Source of the DNA: JADZAI01 sp047602465 | Lineage (GTDB): Bacteria; Pseudomonadota; Alphaproteobacteria; Micropepsales; Micropepsaceae | Assembly (NCBI GenBank): GCA_047602465.1 | Contig: JASGHF010000002.1 | Coordinates: 434,001-498,000, forward strand | DNA length: 64,000 bases | Direction: 5' to 3' | Part shown: one piece after another, positions 23,859 to 31,604 of the stretch | Position numbering within the stretch: the stretch's first letter is position 1 | How the letters are laid out: each line of letters opens with the position of its first letter | Notes under the pieces: generated by a model | Databases searched by the model: none | The model's input: only the letters and a program-made list of their open reading frames with translations | Told to the model about the DNA's origin: nothing | Position numbers and translations under genes: made by a program

Positions 23859-24176
23859 CTAGAAGGGCGAGGGCAGCCGGATCGCCACCGACACGACGAA
23901 CAGACCAAGCACATAGCTCCACAGCGCCGCCACCGCGAACACCACCATCAGATAGGCGCGCGGCTGCTCCGCCGGATCGGCTTTCAGCGCGTTGAAGGTG
24001 AGAACGGCCGGGCCGGTGATGATGGTGAGGCCCACCGCAGCCAGCTTGCCGGCTTCGCTCTTGGGCTTTGGGGCGTATTCGGCGGTGCCGGCCAGCAGGC
24101 GATAGAGGCTGGCGATCAGTCCGGACGCGACGAACCCGCTGGCGATGATCAGCAGCAGCAACAGTGCTTCGCGCAT
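23859..24176 (-). CDS. Small inner-membrane protein (DUF6949-like)
   Basis: A 105-residue protein with three hydrophobic segments (residues about 3-26, 47-64 and 78-100) and a loop containing YAPKPKSEAGKLAAVG between the first two. This pattern matches a group of small uncharacterised alphaproteobacterial membrane proteins that I recall as DUF6949; the assignment is by memory of the pattern. Its start at 24176 lies 70 bases from the stop of the next gene on the same strand, so they may share a transcript. Function unknown. Confidence 0.65.
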   Translation of the reverse strand: MREALLLLLIIASGFVASGLIASLYRLLAGTAEYAPKPKSEAGKLAAVGLTIITGPAVLTFNALKADPAEQPRAYLMVVFAVAALWSYVLGLFVVSVAIRLPSPF

Positions 24177-24245
24177 GTCCGGACCCCTGGTTTTGGGGTC
24201 ATCCGTGCAGATTCCGCGCCGCGTGCGCCGTGCCGTTTCGGGATT

Positions 24246-24533
24246 CTAGTTCAGCTTGTCCAGTTCGGGCGGCAGCTTCGCATCCGGCTCGATTTCGCGG
24301 AAACGCGAGATCGGCACGCGGGCCAGCGTATTGCCCTCGGCATCGAGAAAGATCACCACCGGCTCCGTCACGCCATGCGGCTCGACCATCGCGGAGGCCT
24401 GCGGGTCTTCGCCGGCGCAGGCATCGCGCGACGCGCCGCACGGGTTGACCGACGGCGTGCCGCCGTCTTTGTTCACCGCCCCCAGGGCGGTACCGGCCAG
24501 GGTTGTGAGCAGAAAGACGGCGAAGAGGCGCAT
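24246..24533 (-). CDS. Small secreted protein
   Basis: A 95-residue protein with a signal peptide (MRLFAVFLLTTLAGTALGA-VN). A Cys pair lies in NPCGASRDACAGED. A beta-rich end (VIFLDAEGNTLARVPISRFREIEPD, then LPPELDKLN) follows. The frame is open much further upstream (to 24914), but that part is antisense to the divergent gene at 24588, so I chose the internal ATG with the signal peptide. I do not recognise the family. Confidence 0.65.
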   Translation of the reverse strand: MRLFAVFLLTTLAGTALGAVNKDGGTPSVNPCGASRDACAGEDPQASAMVEPHGVTEPVVIFLDAEGNTLARVPISRFREIEPDAKLPPELDKLN

Positions 24534-24587
24534 GGGTCTGACCGGATTCAAACGGGCTTTGCGGCATCCGGTTGCAAGCCGGGGACC

Positions 24588-25670
24588 ATGGACGCTGTGC
24601 CATCGCGGGACACATCCGTGACCCGTCCTCTCAATCCCGGCGATCCGGAGGAAAAACCCAGCTGGCTCTATCCGCTCATCGTCGCCAGCATCACCTTCGT
24701 CATCGGCGCGGTGATCCTGTGGCTCTATCTCGGCCCCAGCATCGACGACCTCACCGGCGCTGCGGTGCGCCCGACATCGGAATCCGAAGTCTTCCAGATC
24801 GTGCTGGGCGAGCGCCGCTTCGACGTGCCGGGCAACTATATCCGCCTGCCCGCCTCCCGCCGCACCGGGCCTGCAAGCGAGGTCGAGCTGACCGCTCTCC
24901 TGCCCGATCTCCACGGCTTCGCCGACGGCGAGGAGGACGACATCCGCGACGTCACCCGCGGCTCGAAAGTCGTCGGCATCATGCTGAAGGCCGGCTCACC
25001 GGAATTGACCGAGCGCGGGCGCTTCGAGCGCATCTATCTGAAGAACGCCGACGGCGCCCTTCCCGCCTTCGACTATGAAGGCTTCCACGTCACGCCGATG
25101 GCGGCCGATTCCGGCTATGCCGGACAGAAGGTCTTCACGCGCGAGGACGAAGGCCATTTCGCCCTCATCATCTGCACCGAAGACGACAACGACAAGGAGA
25201 TCGGCGGCCTCTGCATCCGCGAGATGGCATGGGGGCCGAGACTCACGGCGATCTACACCTTCCGGGGCGGCCGTCTGAAGGAATGGACCGAGATCGACGC
25301 CGGCGTGAAGGCGCTGCTGATGCGCCTTGAGCCCGCTGCATCGCGCGGCGCGATGCTCGCGCCGTCAGCCCTTGGGATCGAGGTCGATGTCCAGGATCGC
25401 CATATTGAACTGATAGGACGTCTCGCCGTCCTCGATGTCCTCGGTCACCACGCCGATGAAATCGGAGCCGAGATAGACCTCGACCGAGTCCTTGATGTTG
25501 GGACGCGGGCGCAGATTGATCGCCTCGTTGCGGAACGTGTCGCGCAGATAGGTCTCGACGCGCTGCGTGTCCTTGCGGTCCATGATGGGTCTCCTGATGC
25601 CGCGCGCCGGGCGCTGCCAATGCCGGGGGGCAGCTTCTGGCCCGCTCCCCGCGCGAGGTCAAGCGCATGA
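24588..25670 (+). CDS. Membrane-anchored hypothetical protein whose frame runs antisense through the DUF3126 gene
   Basis: The first 260 residues look like a real protein. A short cytosolic N-terminus precedes one transmembrane helix (PSWLYPLIVASITFVIGAVILWLYLGP, about residues 24-50). A periplasmic beta-rich domain follows (FQIVLGERRFDVPGNYIRLP...GHFALIICTEDDNDKEIGGLCIREM...YTFRGGRLKEWTEID), with two Cys. After about residue 255 the frame stays open for another 100 residues across the opposite-strand DUF3126 gene and ends by ATGA overlap with the oxidase gene at 25667. That tail reads like antisense sequence, so the natural stop may have been lost. Family not recognised. Confidence 0.55.
   Translation: MDAVPSRDTSVTRPLNPGDPEEKPSWLYPLIVASITFVIGAVILWLYLGPSIDDLTGAAVRPTSESEVFQIVLGERRFDVPGNYIRLPASRRTGPASEVELTALLPDLHGFADGEEDDIRDVTRGSKVVGIMLKAGSPELTERGRFERIYLKNADGALPAFDYEGFHVTPMAADSGYAGQKVFTREDEGHFALIICTEDDNDKEIGGLCIREMAWGPRLTAIYTFRGGRLKEWTEIDAGVKALLMRLEPAASRGAMLAPSALGIEVDVQDRHIELIGRLAVLDVLGHHADEIGAEIDLDRVLDVGTRAQIDRLVAERVAQIGLDALRVLAVHDGSPDAARRALPMPGGSFWPAPRARSSA
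25365..25583 (-). CDS. DUF3126 family protein
   Basis: A 72-residue protein matching DUF3126, a small family conserved in alphaproteobacteria: RVETYLRDTFRN...INLRPRPNIKDSVEVYLGSDFIGVVTEDIEDGETSYQFNMAILDIDLDPKG, with the diagnostic EVYLG and FQMAILDIDL-like end. AGGAG precedes the ATG. Function unknown. The gene is completely covered on the other strand by the open frame of the membrane-anchored protein at 24588, and it is divergent from the amine oxidase gene (83 bases apart). Confidence 0.85.
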   Translation of the reverse strand: MDRKDTQRVETYLRDTFRNEAINLRPRPNIKDSVEVYLGSDFIGVVTEDIEDGETSYQFNMAILDIDLDPKG

Positions 25671-26983
25671 CCGCAGCCGCACCGCTCGGCCCCACCTGGT
25701 ACGAAGCGAGCGCGCCCGCCGCGCCATCGCGCCCGGCGCTCGCGGGCGCCGTCACCGCCGATGTCTGCGTCATCGGCGGCGGCTATGCAGGCCTCAGCGC
25801 CGCATTGCATCTGGCGAAGGCCGGTTTCAGAACCGTACTGCTCGAAGCCCGCAGCGTCGGCGGCGGCGCCTCGGGCCGCAATGGCGGCCAGATCCATTCC
25901 GGCCAGCGCAAGGACCAGGAAGACCTCGAACGCGAACTGGGCGACGCGCACGCACGCGACTTGTGGACCCTCGCCGAGGACGCCAAGGCCCTCGTCCGCG
26001 GCCTCATCGCCGAACATGCCATCGACTGCGATCTGAAGGACGGCATCCTCCACGCCGCCTGGAAGCGCGCCGACGCCGAACCGCTCCGCCGCTATGTCGA
26101 CCACATGGCCGCCCGCTACGGCTACGCGCAGAGCTATATCGAAGCGAAGGACATCCCCGCCTGGGTCGCGACCTCCCGCTATCACGGCGCGACCCATGAT
26201 CCGGGCGGCGGTCAGCTTCATCCCCTGAAATTCGCCCACGGCCTCGCCCGCGCCGCAGAAGCCGCCGGCGCCATCATCTACGAAGGCTCCGCCGTCACCG
26301 CGCTCGACGACACGCGCGCCGTCACGACAGACGGCCACGTCGCGGCGCAGCACTTCGTCCTCGCCTGCGACACATGGCTCGGCGAACTCGACGCGAAGGC
26401 CGGCCGCGCCGCCATCGCGATCAACAGCTTCATCGCCGTCACCACGCCGCTCGGCGACCGGGCGACGACACTCATCCCGTCGGACCTGCCCGTCGCCGAC
26501 ACCAAATTCGTCGTCGACTACTACCGCCTCACCGCCGATGGCCGCCTTCTCTTCGGCGGCGGCGAAAACTACACGCCGCGCTATCCATCCGATCTCAAGG
26601 CCTTCGTCGCGAAGCCCGTCCACCGCGTCTTCCCGCAGATCGAAGACGTCCCGTTCGACTATGCCTGGGGCGGCCCGGTCGGCGTTACGCTCTCGCGCCT
26701 TCCCCATTTCGGACACGCCAATGCGCGCACTGTCTTCGCGCACGGATTTTCAGGCCAGGGCGTCGCGCTCGCGACCCTCGCCGGACAGCTCATGGCCGAA
26801 GCCACAGCCGGTCAGGCCGGCCGCTTCGATGTCTTCGCGAAACTGAAGCATCGCCCGCTGCCCGGCGGACGCCTTCTGCGAACGCCCATCATGGCGCTCG
26901 GCATGGCCTGGTACGCGCTGAAGGACAGACTTCTGACGCTGCCCTCATGGCCGGGCAGGCCCGGCCATGAAGAGTTGGGCTAG
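25667..26983 (+). CDS. FAD-dependent amine/amino acid oxidoreductase (PuuB/DadA-like)
   Basis: A 438-residue protein of the DAO superfamily. The FAD-binding dinucleotide fold lies at residues about 27-60 (DVCVIGGGYAGLSAALHLAKAGFRTVLLEA), followed by GGGASGRNGGQIHSGQ, typical of gamma-glutamylputrescine oxidases and related enzymes. FSGQGVALATLAGQLMAEA near 362 is the C-terminal FAD contact. It would oxidise an amine or D-amino acid with FAD; which one is not certain. GAGG precedes the ATG. Its last residues (SWPGRPGHEELG) are coded by a palindromic repeat at 26946, and its stop overlaps the convergent cysE by four bases. Confidence 0.85.
   Translation: MTAAAPLGPTWYEASAPAAPSRPALAGAVTADVCVIGGGYAGLSAALHLAKAGFRTVLLEARSVGGGASGRNGGQIHSGQRKDQEDLERELGDAHARDLWTLAEDAKALVRGLIAEHAIDCDLKDGILHAAWKRADAEPLRRYVDHMAARYGYAQSYIEAKDIPAWVATSRYHGATHDPGGGQLHPLKFAHGLARAAEAAGAIIYEGSAVTALDDTRAVTTDGHVAAQHFVLACDTWLGELDAKAGRAAIAINSFIAVTTPLGDRATTLIPSDLPVADTKFVVDYYRLTADGRLLFGGGENYTPRYPSDLKAFVAKPVHRVFPQIEDVPFDYAWGGPVGVTLSRLPHFGHANARTVFAHGFSGQGVALATLAGQLMAEATAGQAGRFDVFAKLKHRPLPGGRLLRTPIMALGMAWYALKDRLLTLPSWPGRPGHEELG
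26946..26969. repeat. Palindromic repeat embedded in the oxidase C-terminus
   Basis: CATGGCCGGGC and GCCCGGCCATG are perfect 11-bp arms with an AG loop. It lies inside the last codons of the oxidase gene and just before the convergent cysE stop. The shape resembles REP elements, and it may also act as a bidirectional terminator. It is different in sequence from the 34-bp element at 7-7.7 kb. Confidence 0.7.
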
Positions 26984-27807
26984 ATATCGAAGTCCGAGGT
27001 GATCTGGGCCAGGAAGTTCTGGTTCATGTCGTGGCTGGGATTGTCGCAGCCCGCACACCCGATCACCTTGGCCGGCACGCCCGCCGCCGTGCAATGCGCC
27101 GGCACCGCCGTCAGCACCACGCTGCCCGCGCCGATGCGGCTGTATTCGCCGACCTCGATATTGCCGAGGATCGAGGCGCTCGCGCCGATCATCACGCCCT
27201 TGCGGATCTTGGGATGACGGTCGCCCTTCTCCTTGCCCGTACCGCCCAGCGTCACGCCATGCAGCATCGAGACATCGTCTTCCACCACGGCGGTCTCGCC
27301 GATCACCACGCCCGTCGCATGGTCGATGAAGACGCCGCGGCCGATCCTCGCGGCGGGATGAATGTCCGCGCCGAATGTCTCCGAAATCCGGCTCTGGAAA
27401 TGCAGCGCCATCCAGATGCGGTCCTGCTTCCACAGCCAGTGCGCGACGCGATAGGCCTGCAGCGCCTGGAAGCCCTTGAAGAACAGGAACGGCTGCACGA
27501 AACCGCGTGAGGCCGGATCGCGCTCGCGAATGGCGACGAGGTCCGCGCGCACCGAGGCGGCGATGGTGGGATCGTGCGCGAAGGCCGTGAGGAAGGTGTC
27601 GCGCACCTTCATCGCCGCCATATCGGCATCGCCCAGCTTGTTCGCGAGATGGAAGGCGAGCGCGTCCTCCAGACGCCCATGCGCCAGCACCGAGGCATGT
27701 ACGAAACTCGCCAGCGCCGGTTCGGTTGAGGCGATCGCCTCGGCTTCGCTGCGCAGCGCCGTCCAGACCGGATCGACCACCGCCAGGCGTTCGGCTGCAA
27801 CCGCCAT
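26980..27807 (-). CDS. cysE: Serine O-acetyltransferase
   Basis: A 275-residue enzyme, which transfers acetyl from acetyl-CoA to L-serine, the first step of cysteine synthesis. The N-terminal helical domain (residues about 10-130) is followed by a left-handed beta-helix (about 150-250) with HPAARIGRGVFIDHATGVVIGETAVV, MLHGVTLGGTGKEKGDRHPKI (catalytic His and acetyl-CoA region) and VIGCAGCDNPSHDMNQNF. The C-terminal tail ends in FDI, the usual Ile-ending tail that contacts cysteine synthase. Upstream there is a perfect 17-bp palindrome, a likely operator. Convergent, overlapping by four bases, with the FAD oxidase gene. Confidence 0.95.
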   Translation of the reverse strand: MAVAAERLAVVDPVWTALRSEAEAIASTEPALASFVHASVLAHGRLEDALAFHLANKLGDADMAAMKVRDTFLTAFAHDPTIAASVRADLVAIRERDPASRGFVQPFLFFKGFQALQAYRVAHWLWKQDRIWMALHFQSRISETFGADIHPAARIGRGVFIDHATGVVIGETAVVEDDVSMLHGVTLGGTGKEKGDRHPKIRKGVMIGASASILGNIEVGEYSRIGAGSVVLTAVPAHCTAAGVPAKVIGCAGCDNPSHDMNQNFLAQITSDFDI

Positions 27808-27832
27808 CGTCTCTCTCTCGTCTTGTCTCGTT

Positions 27833-27849
27833 GGTCCTAATTTAGGACC
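27833..27849 (-). promoter_or_regulatory. Perfect palindrome upstream of cysE
   Basis: GGTCCTAA-T-TTAGGACC, 17 bases and perfectly symmetric, lies 26-42 bases upstream of the cysE start. AT-rich palindromes of this kind with GGAC/GTCC ends are typical of Rrf2-type regulators of sulfur or iron-sulfur metabolism. The match to any one regulator is an inference. Confidence 0.6.
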
Positions 27850-27885
27850 GCCGCCCCCGGGCCGAAAGGCCCCGGCTGCGGCATT

Positions 27886-28476
27886 CTAGCCCTTCGGGGC
27901 CAGAAGATCGTTAAGGCCGCCGGGCAGTTCCCCGGCCCGCGCCATATGCGCCACCTTCAGGATCGCGGCGACGGTGATGGCGTCGGTGATCTCGCCGCTC
28001 AGCACCTTATCCATCACCTGCGCGAACGGCACCCGGACCACCGACAGGTCTTCGGTATCGTCCGGATGGGCCTCCACGGCCGACAGTCCGGTCGCGAGAT
28101 AGACATAGGCCTGCTCGTCGGTGACCGAGTTGGAAAGGTGCATTTTCAGGATCTCGCGCCATTCGGCGCCGGCAAGGCCCGCCTCCTCCGCCAACTCGCG
28201 CTGCGCGCCGGCCAGCGGACCTTCATCCTCGCTCGCACCGCCTTCGGGAATTTCCCACGACCACGCATCCAGCGCGAAGCGGTGCTGCCCCACCATCGTC
28301 ACCGTGCCGTCGTCATGCAGCGGCACCACGCCGGTCGCCCAGTTGCGGAAATGCACGATCGTATAGGTGAACGCGCGCCCGGCCGGCGTCTCGACGTGAT
28401 AGTCGACGCCCATGATCCAGGGATTGGCGAAAACAGGTCTTTCGCCGCGAATGGTCAGCGGCCCGCGCTTTTTCAT
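27886..28476 (-). CDS. Nudix hydrolase (ADP-ribose pyrophosphatase-like)
   Basis: A 196-residue enzyme. The Nudix box lies near residue 85: GGASEDE...REL AEEAGL, with all conserved Glu. The region after the box (LKMHLSNSVTDEQAYVYLATGLS) resembles ADP-ribose and sugar-nucleotide pyrophosphatases. It would hydrolyse a nucleoside diphosphate linked to another group. I chose MKKRGPLTIRGERPVF at 28476; the longer frame to 28740 runs through another small gene. No signal peptide. Exact substrate not clear. Confidence 0.85.
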   Translation of the reverse strand: MKKRGPLTIRGERPVFANPWIMGVDYHVETPAGRAFTYTIVHFRNWATGVVPLHDDGTVTMVGQHRFALDAWSWEIPEGGASEDEGPLAGAQRELAEEAGLAGAEWREILKMHLSNSVTDEQAYVYLATGLSAVEAHPDDTEDLSVVRVPFAQVMDKVLSGEITDAITVAAILKVAHMARAGELPGGLNDLLAPKG

Positions 28477-28520
28477 GACATGCGAAGCATGCGACAGCCG
28501 CCGGACTTGCGCCAGTAGAC

Positions 28521-28539
28521 GATGCGCTAATAGCGCATC
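28521..28539. repeat. Perfect 9-bp inverted repeat with one-base spacer
   Basis: GATGCGCTA-A-TAGCGCATC overlaps the stop codon of the small membrane protein gene at 28527 and lies 45 bases upstream of the Nudix start on the same strand. It lacks a T-run and could be an operator or mRNA hairpin. Confidence 0.5.
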
Positions 28540-28691
28540 GAGCGGTTGTCCATGGTGGTCAGACGCTGGCCGCGGGCGCGGAAAAACGCTGTTTCCAGAC
28601 GCTCGCTGCGGCGCGCCGCCATACTGCGGCTCACCACGAGTCCGGCCCCTGTAAGCAAGGCCGCTATGATAGCTACTGCGATCCAGCCCAT
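28527..28691 (-). CDS. Small single-pass membrane protein (54 residues)
   Basis: MGWIAVAIIAALLTGAGLVVSR forms one transmembrane helix. It is followed by a short basic cytosolic tail (MAARRSERLETAFFRARGQRLTTMDNRSMRY). GAGCGGGGG is near the start. The frame continues upstream to 29021, but that part is antisense to the nitroreductase gene. The protein may be real, but such short hydrophobic frames can arise by chance. It precedes the Nudix gene in the same direction. Confidence 0.45.
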   Translation of the reverse strand: MGWIAVAIIAALLTGAGLVVSRSMAARRSERLETAFFRARGQRLTTMDNRSMRY

Positions 28692-28820
28692 CGAGCGCCC
28701 CCGCTCTTTGTTTATCGCGATGCAGCAACGATACGCACAAAATGTTACAAATCCAGCATCGAGAACGGGAAAAATGAAGAAAAATGCGAAATATCGGCTG
28801 AACCCTCCTACATCGCTCGC

Positions 28821-29426
28821 ATGACCGCTCTCATCCCCGCCGAACGGCTGAACACCCCCGCCCCCGATGCCCTGAAACTGCTGCTGACCCGCCGCTCGGG
28901 CAGCGCCAAGGCGATGACCGGCCCCGGCCCCTCGCCGGAGCAACTGGACGTCATTCTCACCGCCGCCACCCGCGTGCCGGATCACGGCAAGCTCACCCCC
29001 TGGCGCTTCATCACCTTCCAAGGCGACGCCCGCGGCCGCTTCGGGGCCGAACTCGCCCGTCTCTTCAGGGAAAAGAACCCCGACGCCATCGACGAGATCG
29101 TCGCGCTGGAGGCCAAACGCTTCGAGCGCGCCCCTGTCGTCGTCGCCGTCATCAGCCGGGCGCTCGGCAACGCCAAGGTGCCGGAATGGGAGCAGGTTCT
29201 CTCGGCCGGCGCCTCATGCATGGCGCTGAACCTCGCCGCCCACGCGCTCGGCTTCACCGCCTCATGGCTCACCGAATGGCCGTCCTATGACGAGCGGGTG
29301 AAACCGCTGCTCGGTCTTGCGGACCACGAGCGCGTTGCGGGCTTCATCTATCTCGGCATGCCCGCTGCGCCGCTGGAGGACCGCCCCCGTCCGGCGCTGG
29401 AAACCATCGTCACCGCGTGGCGGTAA
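28821..29426 (+). CDS. Nitroreductase family protein (YdjA-like)
   Basis: A 201-residue flavin enzyme of the small nitroreductase group. FMN-binding features include TRRSGSAKAM near residue 24, RVPDHGKLTPWRFITF near 50, and SAGASCMALNLAAHALGFTASWLTEW near 130-155. GLADHERVAGFIYLG is typical of the C-terminal part. It would use NAD(P)H and FMN on nitro or quinone-like compounds; natural substrate unknown. Its stop overlaps the convergent phosphatase gene by 17 bases. Confidence 0.85.
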   Translation: MTALIPAERLNTPAPDALKLLLTRRSGSAKAMTGPGPSPEQLDVILTAATRVPDHGKLTPWRFITFQGDARGRFGAELARLFREKNPDAIDEIVALEAKRFERAPVVVAVISRALGNAKVPEWEQVLSAGASCMALNLAAHALGFTASWLTEWPSYDERVKPLLGLADHERVAGFIYLGMPAAPLEDRPRPALETIVTAWR

Positions 29427-30054
29427 GGCCCTTCGGCTTGCGGCGCCCGATCAGGCGCCGAACCGCGCCACGCTTCGGCGGCGGCGCAACTGCCGTGTCG
29501 CGCTCATAGATCACCGTGTTCCAGAAGCGCGCGCGGTGCGATCCCGACACCCGCCGCCAGCCTCTCAGGCGCAGCGTACGTCCCAGGATCGCGTTGAAAT
29601 AGCCATGGGCCACCAGCACCGCGAGGCCCGAACGTTCGGCCTCCTCGATCAGCATCGGGGCGGCCAGGCGCGCCCGCTGTTTCGACTGTCCGTAGCTTTC
29701 GATCCCCGGCTTGAAGCCGCCATGCCAGGCGACACGGGCGACCACCGCCCAGGCCGGCGCCTTCATTCTCAAGGCCGGCAGGCGCGGCGAGGCCAGCGGC
29801 GCTTCCGTGAAGACGGCCGTCGACACGATCTCGGCCTTGGGCAGAAGCGTGCGGGCGCTGTCGATCGAGCGCTTCAGATCGCTGGCGAAAACGCGGGGGG
29901 CCTTCTCGACCAGTTCGATCAGTTCGGGCGGCGGCGGGTCGGCTTCGATCCCGGCGGCCTGATAGTCGTCGATATAGCTTTTGAAGGCGGCGTGGCCGAT
30001 CCAGCGGCTCCGGCCCATCGCGGGGCGTCCATGGCGCACGAGCACGATTCTCAT
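29410..30054 (-). CDS. Histidine phosphatase family protein
   Basis: A 214-residue protein of the phosphoglycerate-mutase-like superfamily. It starts MRIVLVRHGRPAMG, with the classical RHG motif and catalytic His at residue 8. ASDLKRSIDSARTLLPKAEI gives the second Arg, and VAHGYFNAILGRTL the second His. An Arg/Lys-rich C-terminus follows. Unlike the phosphatase-like protein at 21828, this one has intact active-site motifs. Phosphorylated substrate unknown. Confidence 0.85.
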   Translation of the reverse strand: MRIVLVRHGRPAMGRSRWIGHAAFKSYIDDYQAAGIEADPPPPELIELVEKAPRVFASDLKRSIDSARTLLPKAEIVSTAVFTEAPLASPRLPALRMKAPAWAVVARVAWHGGFKPGIESYGQSKQRARLAAPMLIEEAERSGLAVLVAHGYFNAILGRTLRLRGWRRVSGSHRARFWNTVIYERDTAVAPPPKRGAVRRLIGRRKPKGLTATR

Positions 30055-30119
30055 GCCGCGCACCATAGCGGCGGAAACGGACAGCGCCAGCACGGCGGTG
30101 TCTCAGCTCTGTGACGATC

Positions 30120-30140
30120 GGGGCCGGACGATCCGGCCCC
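30120..30140. terminator. Hairpin downstream of the EF-hand gene
   Basis: GGGGCCGGA and TCCGGCCCC form a perfect 9-bp stem with loop CGA, 14 bases after the EF-hand stop on the minus strand. The T-run (TTTTTT at 30149-30154) lies on its plus-strand 3' side, so as a minus-strand terminator it is not canonical. Confidence 0.5.
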
Positions 30141-30153
30141 GTCGCAGCTTTTT

Positions 30154-30597
30154 TCAGGGATTTCCCGCCGGCGGGGCCGGAACATCGTCCCTGCCGCCAC
30201 GCTTGCCTTTCAGGGCCTTCATCTTCTCGCGGGCTGCATCGGCCTCCGCCTTGGTCACGACGCCGTCGCCATCGGCGTCGGCCCTCATGACGCGGGCGGC
30301 CGAAATCGCCGCGAACTCCTCGGCCGTGATCCTGCCGTCGCCGTCGGCGTCGATGCGCTCGAACAGACGGGGCGCTTCATCCGGCGTAATGACGCCGTCG
30401 CCGTTGCGGTCCGCCCTGTCGATCAATCTCGATCCGCCGGCCCTGGCCTCCTCGGCCGTCACCTTGCCGTCTTTGTCAGCGTCCAGGCGCTCGAACATCT
30501 CGCCGCGCTTGCCGTGATGCCCGCCGCCATCCCTGGCGACGGCGACCGCCGGCACGGCGATCAGCGCGGCCAGCGCCGCAATCGTCAACGTCTTCAT
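30154..30597 (-). CDS. Periplasmic EF-hand calcium-binding protein
   Basis: A 147-residue protein with a signal peptide (MKTLTIAALAALIAVPAVAVA-RD) and four EF-hand loops: DADKDGKVTAEE, DRNGDGVITPDE, DADGDGRITAEE and DADGDGVVTKAE. These have the D-x-D/N-x-D-G pattern for Ca2+ binding. A basic linker (HHGKRGEMFERL) precedes them and a Lys/Arg/Pro tail follows. It probably buffers or senses calcium in the periplasm. A separate Lys-to-stop frame upstream (to 31443) is antisense to MscS. Two other EF-hand proteins lie at 44197 and 44761, but these are lipoproteins. Confidence 0.85.
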   Translation of the reverse strand: MKTLTIAALAALIAVPAVAVARDGGGHHGKRGEMFERLDADKDGKVTAEEARAGGSRLIDRADRNGDGVITPDEAPRLFERIDADGDGRITAEEFAAISAARVMRADADGDGVVTKAEADAAREKMKALKGKRGGRDDVPAPPAGNP

Positions 30598-30635
30598 TGT
30601 CGGTCTCTCTCCTGCTGTCCCGCATTGCTGCAGGA

Positions 30636-31487
30636 CTAAACGGGAGACGGCTCCAACTCCGTCGCCGGTTCGACGGCCTTCACGACATGGCGCGGGAACG
30701 GGGCATATATGCCTGCCGAATCCAGCGCGATCTTCGCCCGCTCGGTCATATCCGCCGTGACGCGGCCATGCTCGGCCGAGGCGACCCAGCAGCGCATGGT
30801 CAGGTTCACCGCCTTGTCGGTCAGCGCCGACACAAGCACCGCCGGCTCCGGCGCACGGTTCACGCGCGGATCTTCGCGCATCAGACCAAGCAGCACATCG
30901 CGGGCGCTGGAAATGTCGTCCCCATAGTCGATGCCGACCACCACCTCGACACGGCGCGTCGGGTTGCGCGTGGTGTTGCGGATGGGGGTATTCCACAGCG
31001 ACGAGTTGGGGATGAAGTGGAACGCGCCGTCGGGCGTCCGCACCGTCGTGGCGAACAGCCCCACTTCCGTCACCGTACCATTGGTGTCCTTGGTCTCCAC
31101 GTTTTCGCCGGCCCGGAACGGACGCAGCCACAGCAGCATGATGCCGGCGGCGATGTTCGACAGCGTCCCCTGCAGCGCCAGACCGATGGCGAGACCCGCA
31201 GCGCCCAGAACCGCCAGTATGGAGGCGATCTGCACGCCGAGCTGCCCCAGCACGGCGACGATCGTCACGATGATGATGCCGCTGCGCAGGATCGTCGCGA
31301 TCACCGGCGTCAGCGTCTGGTCGATGCTCGAGCGCGACCCAAGGAGGTTCGTCACCAGTTTCGCAACCCAACCGGCGATCAGATAGCCCGCGATCAACAG
31401 GATGATCGCCGTGACGAGATTCGGCACCGCCGTCACCAGCCACGCCATCGCGGGCGAGATGAAAGTCTGGAACGTCGCGCCGTCCAT
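30636..31487 (-). CDS. Small-conductance mechanosensitive channel (MscS family)
   Basis: A 283-residue membrane protein. Three transmembrane helices (residues about 12-38, 60-85 and 88-112) come first. The pore helix region AAGLAIGLALQGTLSNIAAGIMLLWLRPFRAGENV is followed by the MscS beta domain (VGIDYGDDISSARDVLLGLM...) and an alpha/beta C-terminus. This is the standard short MscS layout. It protects cells from hypo-osmotic shock. It lies just upstream of the EF-hand gene on the same strand, so they may share a transcript. Confidence 0.95.
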   Translation of the reverse strand: MDGATFQTFISPAMAWLVTAVPNLVTAIILLIAGYLIAGWVAKLVTNLLGSRSSIDQTLTPVIATILRSGIIIVTIVAVLGQLGVQIASILAVLGAAGLAIGLALQGTLSNIAAGIMLLWLRPFRAGENVETKDTNGTVTEVGLFATTVRTPDGAFHFIPNSSLWNTPIRNTTRNPTRRVEVVVGIDYGDDISSARDVLLGLMREDPRVNRAPEPAVLVSALTDKAVNLTMRCWVASAEHGRVTADMTERAKIALDSAGIYAPFPRHVVKAVEPATELEPSPV

Positions 31488-31604
31488 CGAGAAATCCTCG
31501 CGTTACACACCGCTGCGGGCCGCAGGAACCCTGCAGCCGGTGCTGTCAAAACGCGCGAGTTCCCTTAATGGTGCCATGCAAAAGCAGGGAAGGAAGTTCA
31601 CGCC

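Noticed and set aside
30154..31443. Extended minus-strand frame linking the MscS region to the EF-hand protein
   Set aside because: The upstream part is out of frame with MscS; the real EF-hand gene begins at 30597 with a signal peptide.
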